Shown: one piece after another, positions 9,707-17,261 of the stretch
Position numbering within the stretch: the stretch's first letter is position 1
Layout of the letters: every line of letters begins with the position of its first letter
NCBI GenBank assembly: GCA_016215645.1
Contig: JACRIX010000098.1
Coordinates: forward strand, 1 to 37,631
Origin: Rhodocyclales bacterium
GTDB taxonomy: Bacteria > Pseudomonadota > Gammaproteobacteria > Burkholderiales > Rhodocyclaceae
DNA: 37,631 nucleotides
Direction of reading: 5' to 3'
Notes under the pieces: model-generated
Told to the model about the DNA's origin: nothing
Databases searched by the model: none
The model's input: only the letters and a program-made list of their open reading frames with translations
Translations under genes and position numbers: made by a program

Positions 9707-11311
9707 ATGAACGAATTCGATTACATCGTGGTCGGGGGTGGAGCCGGTGGCTGCGCCGTGGCCGGGCGGTTGTCGGAGGATCCGGCGGTCAGCGTCTGTC
9801 TGCTCGAAGCGGGCAAGGGCGACGACCAGTTGCTGATCAGGGTGCCCTTCTGCACGGCGCTGATGCTGCCAACGCCGATCAACAACTGGGCCTTCGAAAC
9901 CGTGCCGCAGCGAGGCCTCAACGGCCGCCGTGGCTACATGCCGCGCGGCAAGGCGCTGGGCGGATCCACCTCGATCAATGCGATGGTCTATACCCGCGGC
10001 CATCCCTGGGACTACGACCACTGGGCGTCCCTGGGCAACGACGGCTGGGCCTGGCGTGATGTGCTGCCCTATTTCAGGAAATCGGAGCACAACGAGAATT
10101 TCGGCGGCGAATACCACGGGCAGGATGGGCCGCTCAATGTCGCGAACCTGCGATCGCTGAACCCCTTCCAGGAAATCTACCTCGAGGCCGCACGCCAGAC
10201 CGGATTCACACTGAGCGACGACTTCAACGGCGCCGACCAGGAAGGCATCGGCATCTACCAGGTGATGCAGAGGAACGGCGAACGCTGGAATGCGGCGCGC
10301 GCCTATCTGGCTCCGCACCTGGCCAGCCGCCCCAATCTGACGGTGATCACCGGCGCGCGGGCGCGGCGCATCCTGTTTGCCGGCCGGCGGGCAAACGCCG
10401 TGGAATTCCTGCAAGGCGGGGAAGTTCGGACCATTCAGGCCCGGCGTGAGGTGATCCTGGCGGCCGGCGCGATCCAGTCACCCCAGTTGCTGATGCTCTC
10501 CGGGATTGGCGCCGGCGCCGAACTGCAAGCTTTCGGCATCCCGGTGATCCACGAGCTTCCCGGCGTGGGCAAGAACCTGCAGGACCATCCCGACTATGTC
10601 TTCAACTACCGCGCCAAGTCACTCGACCTGCTCGGAATATCGTTCGGCGGTGGGGTGCAGATGCTGAAGGAGATTCGTCGCTACCGGCGTGAGCGTACCG
10701 GCATGATGAGCTCGAATGGTGCCGAGGGCGGCGGCTTCTTGCGGCGCTTCGCGGATTCGCCGGCGCCGGAATTCCAGCTGCATTTCGTGGTCGGCATGAT
10801 CGACAGCCATGCGCGCAAATTGCACATGGGGCATGGCTATTCCTGCCATGTCTGCCTGCTGCGCCCCAAGAGCGTCGGCACGCTCGCGCTGGCCAGCCCC
10901 GATCCACTCGCAGCGCCGAGCATCGACCCGGATTTTCTCGGTCATCCCGACGATCTCGATGCCATGGTCGATGGCTTCAAGCTCACCCGCAAGCTGATGG
11001 ATGCCCCGATCCTGGCCGGCATCCGCACCGGTGAGATCTATACGGAGGGCATACATACCGACGAGGCGATTCGCGAGGAACTCAAAAAGCGCTGCGACAC
11101 CATCTATCACCCGGTGGGAACCTGCAAGATGGGCAGCGACGCGATGGCGGTGGTCGATTCCCGCTTGCGTGTTCATGGTCTGGAGGGCTTGCGCGTGGTC
11201 GATGCCTCGGTCATGCCGACGCTGATCGGCGGCAATACCACCGCGCCGACCCTGATGATCGGCGAAAAGGCGGCCGACATGATTCGCGCCGATTGCGGGC
11301 GGGCTGGTTGA
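9707..11311 (+). CDS. GMC-family FAD alcohol dehydrogenase, AlkJ-like
   Basis: A 534-residue flavoprotein of the glucose-methanol-choline oxidoreductase family. The FAD-binding Rossmann motif is at the N-terminus (VVGGGAGGCAVAGRLSE), followed by the GMC signature GGSTSINAMVYTRG and the second signature GAIQSPQLLMLSG. The C-terminal catalytic pair is present: His468 in HPVGTCKMG and Asn510 in GGNTTAPT. Several stretches (NWAFETVPQ, GIGIYQVMQRNGERWNAARAYL) resemble AlkJ, the membrane-associated alcohol dehydrogenase of Pseudomonas alkane oxidation, more than choline dehydrogenase. It most likely oxidises a medium or long-chain alcohol to the aldehyde and passes electrons to quinones. It follows the aldehyde dehydrogenase gene and precedes a lipase-like hydrolase, so a role in using alcohols released from esters is reasonable but inferred. 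Confidence 0.92.
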   Translation: MNEFDYIVVGGGAGGCAVAGRLSEDPAVSVCLLEAGKGDDQLLIRVPFCTALMLPTPINNWAFETVPQRGLNGRRGYMPRGKALGGSTSINAMVYTRGHPWDYDHWASLGNDGWAWRDVLPYFRKSEHNENFGGEYHGQDGPLNVANLRSLNPFQEIYLEAARQTGFTLSDDFNGADQEGIGIYQVMQRNGERWNAARAYLAPHLASRPNLTVITGARARRILFAGRRANAVEFLQGGEVRTIQARREVILAAGAIQSPQLLMLSGIGAGAELQAFGIPVIHELPGVGKNLQDHPDYVFNYRAKSLDLLGISFGGGVQMLKEIRRYRRERTGMMSSNGAEGGGFLRRFADSPAPEFQLHFVVGMIDSHARKLHMGHGYSCHVCLLRPKSVGTLALASPDPLAAPSIDPDFLGHPDDLDAMVDGFKLTRKLMDAPILAGIRTGEIYTEGIHTDEAIREELKKRCDTIYHPVGTCKMGSDAMAVVDSRLRVHGLEGLRVVDASVMPTLIGGNTTAPTLMIGEKAADMIRADCGRAG

Positions 11312-11405
11312 TGCCGCTTGCGAGGCCGGCCTTGGCAAGCCGTCATGGCATGAGGCTGACCGCCGATCCGGCGTCGGCGTCAACCTAGGCGGCCAGGAGT
11401 CGGCG

Positions 11406-12314
11406 ATGGTGGCACGGCAATTTCAGCTGCTGTTGCTGGCCGAACTGCTTTTCTACGCGCTGAGCGGCGGCCTGCTGGTGTCGCGCAGCGGATGGAGCGG
11501 CAGCGATGCCGTCGCTCTCGCACTGGCGACGTTTCTCGGCCTGCGCCTGATCCTGGTGTTGCTGACGTTTGCCCTCTCGCGCCGCGGAAGCAGCGAGCTT
11601 CCGGCGGCGGCGAGGCTGGGGGCAATGCCGCTGTTGCGGATGGTCGCCACGGAGTACCTGGCCTTCCTCCTGCTTTTTGTCGTGGTCATTCCCTTCGAAC
11701 GCTTTTGGCTGGACCCCGACCGGCTCGGACATTGCGCTGCGCGGCGCACGCCTCTGCTTCTGATCCACGGCTATCAGTGCAACCGCGGCTTCTGGTTCTG
11801 GCTGCGGCGCAAGCTCGAAGCGGCGGGATGGACCGTCGCCACCCACGACCTGGAGCCGGTATATGCCGACATCGATCGGTATGCGCCGGGAATCGCCCGC
11901 CGCATCGATGAAGTGCTTGCCGCCACCGGCGCCGAACAGGTGATCCTGGTTGCGCACAGCATGGGCGGGCTGGCTTGCCGTGCCTACCTGCGGCGCCACG
12001 GCGGGGGCAAGGTGGCGCGGCTGCTCACCCTCGGTACGCCGCATCGTGGCACCCGCATCGCCAGCCTCGGCCTCGGCCTCAACGCACGGCAGATGCGCAT
12101 CGGCGGTGCGTGGCTGGCCGAACTGGCCGCCGGTGAAGTGCTGCCGCCCGGCTCGGCGTCCATCTACGGCCAGCAGGACAACTATGTGTTTCCCCAGCCG
12201 GCAGCCTCCACGCTGGCCGGCGCGGAAGGCATCGCCATGCAGGGCGTTGGCCATGTCGGCATGGCGGTTTCGCCGCGAACACTGGCGATCCTGCTGGACG
12301 TGCTGGAGCGCTAG
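11406..12314 (+). CDS. Membrane-anchored alpha/beta hydrolase, lipase-like
   Basis: A 302-residue protein. The first 100 residues contain three hydrophobic segments (LLLAELLFYAL, ALATFLGLRLILVLLTFAL, EYLAFLLLFVVVIPF), giving an inner-membrane anchor. The rest is an alpha/beta hydrolase of the triacylglycerol lipase/PGAP1-like group: oxyanion region LLLIHGYQCNRGFW, nucleophile Ser185 in AHSMGGL, LTLGTPHRGT after the nucleophile, and a His in GVGHVGMA near the C-terminus. AGGAG lies about eight bases before the ATG. It follows the AlkJ-like gene on the same strand. Hydrolysis of an ester lipid near the membrane would provide the alcohol for the two enzymes encoded upstream; that link is an inference from gene order. 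Confidence 0.85.
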   Translation: MVARQFQLLLLAELLFYALSGGLLVSRSGWSGSDAVALALATFLGLRLILVLLTFALSRRGSSELPAAARLGAMPLLRMVATEYLAFLLLFVVVIPFERFWLDPDRLGHCAARRTPLLLIHGYQCNRGFWFWLRRKLEAAGWTVATHDLEPVYADIDRYAPGIARRIDEVLAATGAEQVILVAHSMGGLACRAYLRRHGGGKVARLLTLGTPHRGTRIASLGLGLNARQMRIGGAWLAELAAGEVLPPGSASIYGQQDNYVFPQPAASTLAGAEGIAMQGVGHVGMAVSPRTLAILLDVLER

Positions 12315-12369
12315 CGATCCTCGCCCGACGGCAGCGCGGCAGTCGCCCACAGTCTGTGGCGGCACCCAG

Positions 12370-12398
12370 TTCGGCGGCGTCCTGAGTTGGGCTAAAAT
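12370..12398 (+). promoter_or_regulatory. Possible promoter of the sensor kinase gene
   Basis: TTCGGC (12370-12375) and TAAAAT (12393-12398) are 17 bases apart, 58 bases before the kinase start. The -10 matches the consensus at five of six positions but the -35 is weak, so this is a tentative call. Confidence 0.35.
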
Positions 12399-12456
12399 AT
12401 GCACATACGGCCCGGATTCTGATCGGACCGTGCGACTGTCCGGCAGGGGGACGGAA

Positions 12457-14250
12457 ATGAGCGCTCCACACGAGGCACATCCGGTGGTGACAATCGGCGT
12501 GGGTTTGCCGACGCCATTTTTGGAACGCCCTGACCTGCTGAGGATGGCCATTCGGCTTACATGGTTGTCGAGCATCATCCTGCTGGCAGCGCTGTTTGCC
12601 CTCGTTCCGCACCGCGCGATATTGCTGGCGCTGCCACTACTGCTGATGGCGACGGCCGCGACGGCTACTTACTTCCAGTGGCGCAATCGCCTGCACCTGG
12701 TGGCGCGGATTGTCGCCGCCGGGGCCTGGTGTTTCATTGTCGCCAGCGCGATCTCCGTGGATGGCGTGCAGGGCCCCAGCGCCGTGGCGTATCCGGCAAT
12801 CGTGGTTACCATTGGCTGGTTGTTCGGCGTGCGCGCGGCACTCGGCGCGGCCGGCCTGGCGGTTGCCGTGGCCCTGGCCATGAGCCTGACTCCTCCCTTC
12901 GGTACGCCGCTCGACAGCCTGCGTGGGCACCCGATCGACGACGGCATGGCGCAGTTCGTCGCCTTGTCGTTTTCCGCTGCGCTGGTGGCGTATTTCGCCC
13001 AACTGTACCAGGATCGCCTGGCCGCACTGTATCGGGCCGGGCGCGAACTCGATGGCCGGGCGGAGGCCCTCAAGGCGAGCGAGGCCGATCTGGACCGCGC
13101 CCAGGCGGTGGCCCGCGTCGGCAGTTGGGTACGCGATCCGTCCAGTGGCGAAATCCAGCTGTCTGCTGAAGCCTGTCGCATTTTCGGCTGGCTGGCGGAC
13201 CGGCAGCCAGCCAGCCGTGACGTGCTGGCACGGGTGCACCCCGACGATGTGCCCAGGGTCGTTGCGGCCTGGCAAGCCGCCGTGAGTGGCGCCGCCTTCG
13301 ATCTCGAAAACCGCATCGTGGTGGATGGCGCGATCCGCTGGGTGCGCCAAAAGGCCGAGATCGAGCTTGCCGCCGATGGCTCATCGCGGCGGGTGCTGGG
13401 CATCGTCCAGGACATCACCGAACGCAAGCACGCCGAAGCCGAACTCGAGAAATACCAGCGTCACCTTGAACTGCTGGTCGCCGATCGCACCGCTGCCCTG
13501 TCGGTTGCCAAGGATGCGGCGGAATCCGCGAGCCGCGCCAAGAGCAGCTTTCTGGCCAACATGAGCCACGAGTTGCGCACGCCGATGCACGCCATCATGG
13601 GCATGACCGCGATCGCCCGGCGTCGGTCCGACGATCCCTTGCTACAGGATCCCCTGCGCAAGATCGAGCAGGCATCGAACCATCTGCTCGCCGTGATCAA
13701 CGACATCCTCGACATCTCGCGCATCGAGGCCGAGCGCCTGCATCTGGATAGCGCCTATTTCACGCTTGCCACCGTGAGGGAAAGCCTCCTCGGCCTGCTT
13801 GGTGCCAAGGCGGCGGAAAAAGGCCTGCGCCTGGAATTCGAGCTGGCACCGTCGCTGGCCGGCATCACCCTGGTCGGCGACCCGCTGCGGCTGGGCCAGA
13901 TCCTGCTCAATCTGGTCGCGAATGCCATCAAGTTCACCGGGCAGGGTGCGATAGGCGTGCGCGTCGGCATTGCCGAGGAGCACGCCAATGGCCTGGTACT
14001 GCGTTGGGAAATCGAGGATGACGGCATCGGCATTCCTGCCGCCGATCAGCAGCGGGTTTTTTACGCCTTCGAACAGGCCGACGGCAGTCCTACCCGGCGC
14101 AATGGCGGTAGCGGGCTGGGCCTCGCCATCTGTAGCCGGCTGGTGCGCATGATGGGCGGCGAGATCGGGGTCGCCAGCGAGCCTGGCGTCGGCAGCACGT
14201 TCTGGTTCACCGTGCGCCTGGGGAAGGGCACTGCCGTAGTCGGACCGTAG
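12457..14250 (+). CDS. Membrane PAS sensor histidine kinase without receiver
   Basis: A 597-residue kinase. Residues about 30-190 hold six hydrophobic segments in pairs ([30 protein letters not shown] and further ones), so it is a polytopic membrane sensor without a large periplasmic domain. A PAS domain follows at about 210-330, then a HisKA domain with phosphorylated His371 in [11 protein letters not shown] and a HATPase domain with DDGIGIP and GGSGLGLAI. It stops after [12 protein letters not shown], with no receiver domain, unlike the hybrid kinase at the left end of the window. The ATG at 12457 has a purine-rich AGGGGGA upstream; the long open frame before it overlaps the hydrolase gene in another frame and is not coding. 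No response regulator gene is adjacent. Confidence 0.92.
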   Translation: MSAPHEAHPVVTIGVGLPTPFLERPDLLRMAIRLTWLSSIILLAALFALVPHRAILLALPLLLMATAATATYFQWRNRLHLVARIVAAGAWCFIVASAISVDGVQGPSAVAYPAIVVTIGWLFGVRAALGAAGLAVAVALAMSLTPPFGTPLDSLRGHPIDDGMAQFVALSFSAALVAYFAQLYQDRLAALYRAGRELDGRAEALKASEADLDRAQAVARVGSWVRDPSSGEIQLSAEACRIFGWLADRQPASRDVLARVHPDDVPRVVAAWQAAVSGAAFDLENRIVVDGAIRWVRQKAEIELAADGSSRRVLGIVQDITERKHAEAELEKYQRHLELLVADRTAALSVAKDAAESASRAKSSFLANMSHELRTPMHAIMGMTAIARRRSDDPLLQDPLRKIEQASNHLLAVINDILDISRIEAERLHLDSAYFTLATVRESLLGLLGAKAAEKGLRLEFELAPSLAGITLVGDPLRLGQILLNLVANAIKFTGQGAIGVRVGIAEEHANGLVLRWEIEDDGIGIPAADQQRVFYAFEQADGSPTRRNGGSGLGLAICSRLVRMMGGEIGVASEPGVGSTFWFTVRLGKGTAVVGP

Positions 14251-14317
14251 TCAGGCCGGGTTCGCCACCGCATGGGCAAAAGCTTCTGGCGAGCGACGCT
14301 ATTCCCCGGTTGCCTGG

Positions 14318-15211
14318 CTAGTTCCCGGCGCTAGTGGGGATCTTGCCGCTGCGTATCCAGTCCAGCATCGCGCGCACCGCATCGCGCTCGACACCGACAA
14401 AGCCATGGGCCGTGTAGGCCTCGCAGGCGGCACCGCGCCCCGGACCGCCGCCGCGCATCGTCAGCAGCGGCTTGCCCGACTTCGCGGCGAATTCCCTGGC
14501 ATCGCGGTAAGCGGTGTAGCGGCAGGGATCGTCCTCGTGATGCACCCACAGCGTTGCCGCCGGCAGCGCACCAAGGTCGATGTCGGAAAGGCCCGGGCCA
14601 TTGCGCGAGGGGCTGAACACCGACGCCGTCTCGATCAGGCGCCTGGCCAGCGCCGGATTCATTCGCGCCGCATGATACGCACTGATCGAGCCCTCGCTGG
14701 TGCCGACGAAAGTCCAGTCCGCCACTGTGTAACGCGCTGAAATGTCGGTCAGCAGCGCCGCGATGTCGGCGCCGTAGCGCGGCGTCTCGCGCCACTGCTG
14801 GCTGAATGCCGCCCACTGGTCGGAGGGGGCATCGACCACCGCGACGAGGACATCGTCATCCAGCCATTGCCGCCGCGAGCGCACCAGGAAATTGCCGCGC
14901 AGGTCGAAGCGCAAGGCGCCGTCTTCCACGCGCAGCCTGAGGATCCCGGGATGGCCGGCGAACAGCGCCACGCCATGACGAAAGGCTCGCGGCGCCGCGT
15001 GGTGGGTGACCAGGGCCGAAATCGTGTAGCCCTCGCGCTGTACCGTGTGCAGCCGGGTGGGGAATTCGAGATTGGGGTCGGTTACCGCGCCCGGCGTCGT
15101 CTGCGCCGCGGCGCGCAACGTGACGCAGCACAGGAGCATGAGCAGCCGTGCCGCGACACTGCCGGGGCGGGCGGAATTCACGGATGTTTCCACCGGGTGA
15201 GGCGTGGGCAT
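14318..15211 (-). CDS. Secreted alpha/beta hydrolase
   Basis: A 297-residue protein with an N-terminal signal peptide (Arg-containing start, core [10 protein letters not shown], likely cleavage near AAA-QT at residue 36), so it is probably periplasmic. An alpha/beta hydrolase fold is suggested by the nucleophile elbow GTSEGS with Ser172, the strand [12 protein letters not shown] with possible catalytic Asp, and His in [11 protein letters not shown] near the C-terminus. No close functional family is recognised; it could be an esterase or peptidase-like enzyme. The ATG at 15211 is chosen because it starts a clear signal peptide; the open frame extends upstream without domain content. It is followed on the same strand by no further gene and converges on the sensor kinase. 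It lies 20 bases downstream of the SRPBCC gene and is probably co-transcribed with it. Confidence 0.78.
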   Translation of the reverse strand: MPTPHPVETSVNSARPGSVAARLLMLLCCVTLRAAAQTTPGAVTDPNLEFPTRLHTVQREGYTISALVTHHAAPRAFRHGVALFAGHPGILRLRVEDGALRFDLRGNFLVRSRRQWLDDDVLVAVVDAPSDQWAAFSQQWRETPRYGADIAALLTDISARYTVADWTFVGTSEGSISAYHAARMNPALARRLIETASVFSPSRNGPGLSDIDLGALPAATLWVHHEDDPCRYTAYRDAREFAAKSGKPLLTMRGGGPGRGAACEAYTAHGFVGVERDAVRAMLDWIRSGKIPTSAGN

Positions 15212-15231
15212 GACTCGACTCCAGGATTTCG

Positions 15232-15669
15232 TCAGACAGCCGACCCGCTGCCGTGGCCGAGTTCGATGCTCAAGCGGTCGAGGTTCTGTTCGTTTGCCGG
15301 CTCGACGATGTGGCGAACGGACGCGGCCACCGTCGGATCGGAAAATGTCTGCGCCCAAAATAACAGCGTGCCGCCCGATGAAGGCTCCAGCGTAATCGCG
15401 AGCTGGAAATGTGGCTGGGAGAGGTGTCGGATCACGACCCGCCGATCGATCTCGATGCCAGAAAACACGGACGCATTGGGATACGTGGTCCCGTCCGGGC
15501 CGATCATGCTGAATACCCAGTTGCCGCCAACCTGGAATTCGAACACCTCGAAGCGATTGGCAAAGCCAGCCGGCCCCCACCAGCGTGCGAGGCGCGCGGG
15601 GTCCTTGATGGCGGCGAACACGGCCGTAGGTGTCGCCGCGAGTTGCCGCTTGGTACTGAACGTGGTCAT
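15232..15669 (-). CDS. SRPBCC (START/AHSA1-like) domain protein
   Basis: A 145-residue single-domain protein of the SRPBCC fold, which forms a deep hydrophobic ligand pocket. Typical of the AHSA1-like branch are the N-terminal ATPTAVFAAIKDPARLARWWGPAGF, the FQVGGNWVF segment with the GPDG turn, and the late helix following the VEPANEQ region. Its ligand is unknown. The ATG at 15669 is favoured by the upstream AGGAAAGG; another ATG six codons earlier is possible. It is divergent from the iron alcohol dehydrogenase gene, with a 254-base gap. In that gap I see a TTGACA hexamer at 15875-15880 but no matching -10, so no promoter is claimed there. Confidence 0.85.
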   Translation of the reverse strand: MTTFSTKRQLAATPTAVFAAIKDPARLARWWGPAGFANRFEVFEFQVGGNWVFSMIGPDGTTYPNASVFSGIEIDRRVVIRHLSQPHFQLAITLEPSSGGTLLFWAQTFSDPTVAASVRHIVEPANEQNLDRLSIELGHGSGSAV

Positions 15670-15923
15670 GGCCGCCTTTCCTGGCATCCTGGCTCGACAT
15701 TATCGCGTCAGACCGAGACGGCGGTACGGGGCCGTTGATCACTGCGACCCCGGACACCGCCATCCGGCATCGGTCGCGCTTGATGGCGGTATGCCATGGT
15801 CTGGCGTGGCCACAGGTCGCGCGCTGGGCGATGTGGGATGATAGAGTTCAAGGTTCGGGAAGCTTGATCCCCGGTTGACACTCGGGAAGAAAGCGGCGGG
15901 CGGTTGTTTTGGAGGAGAGTCCC

Positions 15924-17201
15924 TTGATATCGGATTTGATCAGCGATTCACTACGCACCACGGCACTGGGTGCCGCGATGAAAGGTGCCGGATTGGCCGT
16001 ACGCTTCCTGCCCATTCCTCAACCTACGATTCTGGTCGGGCCGGGCGCCAGCGGCAGGCTGGGGCAGACCATCGCCGGCTTCGGCCACAGCAAGATCCTC
16101 ATCGTCACCGACAGCATCATCTCCAAGCTCGGCCTGCTCGATGACCTGACCTCGGCCCTGACGGCCGGCGGCGCGGAATACGTGGTCTTCGATGCCATCA
16201 CTCCCGACGCGCCGATTCCGCTGATCGAAGAAGGCATCGACTTCTATTGTGCAAATGATTGCGATGCCATCGTGGCATTCGGCGGCGGCTCCTCGATGGA
16301 CGCCTCCAAGGCTATTGCCGCGGCGGTTTCCAATCCCGGCAAGACGCTGCGCGAGCTCGCTGGCTATTTCAAGGGCCTGCATACGCCGGTCAAGGTCTAC
16401 GCCGTACCCACCACCGCCGGCACCGGCTCCGAGGTGACCGTTGCCGCGGTGATCTCCGACCCGGAACGCCAGGCCAAGCTGGTGATCGTCGATACACGCC
16501 TGGTGCCGAAGATGGCGGCGCTCGATCCCTGCCTGATGACCGGGCTGCCGCCGCACATCACCGCGGCGACCGGCATCGACGCCTTGACGCACGCCATCGA
16601 ATCCTTTGTCGGCAAGTGGGCCAATCCCTATACGGATGACATGGCCCTGTCGGCGGTCGGGCTGATCTTCGATAACCTGCGCGTGGCCTACAGCGACGGC
16701 AAGAACCTTGCCGCGCGGGAGAAGATGGCCCTGGCCGCGACCTACGCGGGACTCGCCTTCACCCGCGCCAATGTTGGCTATGTGCATGCGATAGCCCACC
16801 AGTTCGGCGGCAGGTATCACACTCCCCACGGCCTGGCCAATGCCATCATGCTGCCGCCGGTGCTGAAATTTTCCCTACCGGCCGTCACTGACCGTCTGGC
16901 CCTGCTGGCGGTGCGCGCCAAACTTGGCCGGGAAAGCGAAGGGGAAGATGCGCTGGCGCAAAAGTTCGTCGATGCGGTCGAACAGCTCAATCGCGACCTC
17001 GGCATTCCGACCTTCCTCGCCGCACTGAAGCCGTCCGACATTCCGCAACTGGCCAAGGCGGCGTGCCACGAGGCGCGCACCGGCTACCCGGTGCCGCGCT
17101 ACATGACGCAAGCGCAATGCGAAGACATGATCCGCCAGGTGCTGCCGCCGGCGCCGGCGGCGGAGAAGAAGCCGGCCCGCCGCCGCAAGAAGCCGGAGTA
17201 G
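15924..17201 (+). CDS. Iron-containing (group III) alcohol dehydrogenase with basic tail
   Basis: A 425-residue Fe-ADH. The nucleotide-binding half has GPGASGRLG, the GGGSSMDASKA motif from about residue 120 and TTAGTGSEVT at 163-172. The metal site is visible as Asp in ALDPCLM, His in GIDALTHAIES, and two more in HAIAHQFGG and YHTPHGLANA. Such enzymes interconvert aldehydes and alcohols with NAD(P)H; the direction is not set by the sequence. I chose the TTG at 15924 because GGAGGAG lies six bases before it; the TTG at 15909 would place the ribosome site inside the gene. The last 18 residues form a basic Pro/Lys/Arg tail (PAAEKKPARRRKKPE) not usual for the family. The AAR-like reductase gene follows 60 bases later, so the pair could make fatty alcohol from an acyl thioester. 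Confidence 0.92.
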   Translation: MISDLISDSLRTTALGAAMKGAGLAVRFLPIPQPTILVGPGASGRLGQTIAGFGHSKILIVTDSIISKLGLLDDLTSALTAGGAEYVVFDAITPDAPIPLIEEGIDFYCANDCDAIVAFGGGSSMDASKAIAAAVSNPGKTLRELAGYFKGLHTPVKVYAVPTTAGTGSEVTVAAVISDPERQAKLVIVDTRLVPKMAALDPCLMTGLPPHITAATGIDALTHAIESFVGKWANPYTDDMALSAVGLIFDNLRVAYSDGKNLAAREKMALAATYAGLAFTRANVGYVHAIAHQFGGRYHTPHGLANAIMLPPVLKFSLPAVTDRLALLAVRAKLGRESEGEDALAQKFVDAVEQLNRDLGIPTFLAALKPSDIPQLAKAACHEARTGYPVPRYMTQAQCEDMIRQVLPPAPAAEKKPARRRKKPE

Positions 17202-17261
17202 CGACAGTCGCCCCGCAGCAAACACAATCGTTGGCCGAACAAGAATACGAGGAATGATGGA

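Noticed and set aside
11950..12456. An upstream extension of the sensor kinase frame
   Set aside because: It overlaps the lipase-like gene in another frame and has shadow composition; the ATG at 12457 has a ribosome site.
15875..15880. TTGACA hexamer upstream of the Fe-ADH gene
   Set aside because: No -10-like hexamer is found at 16-18 bases downstream, so a promoter is not supported.
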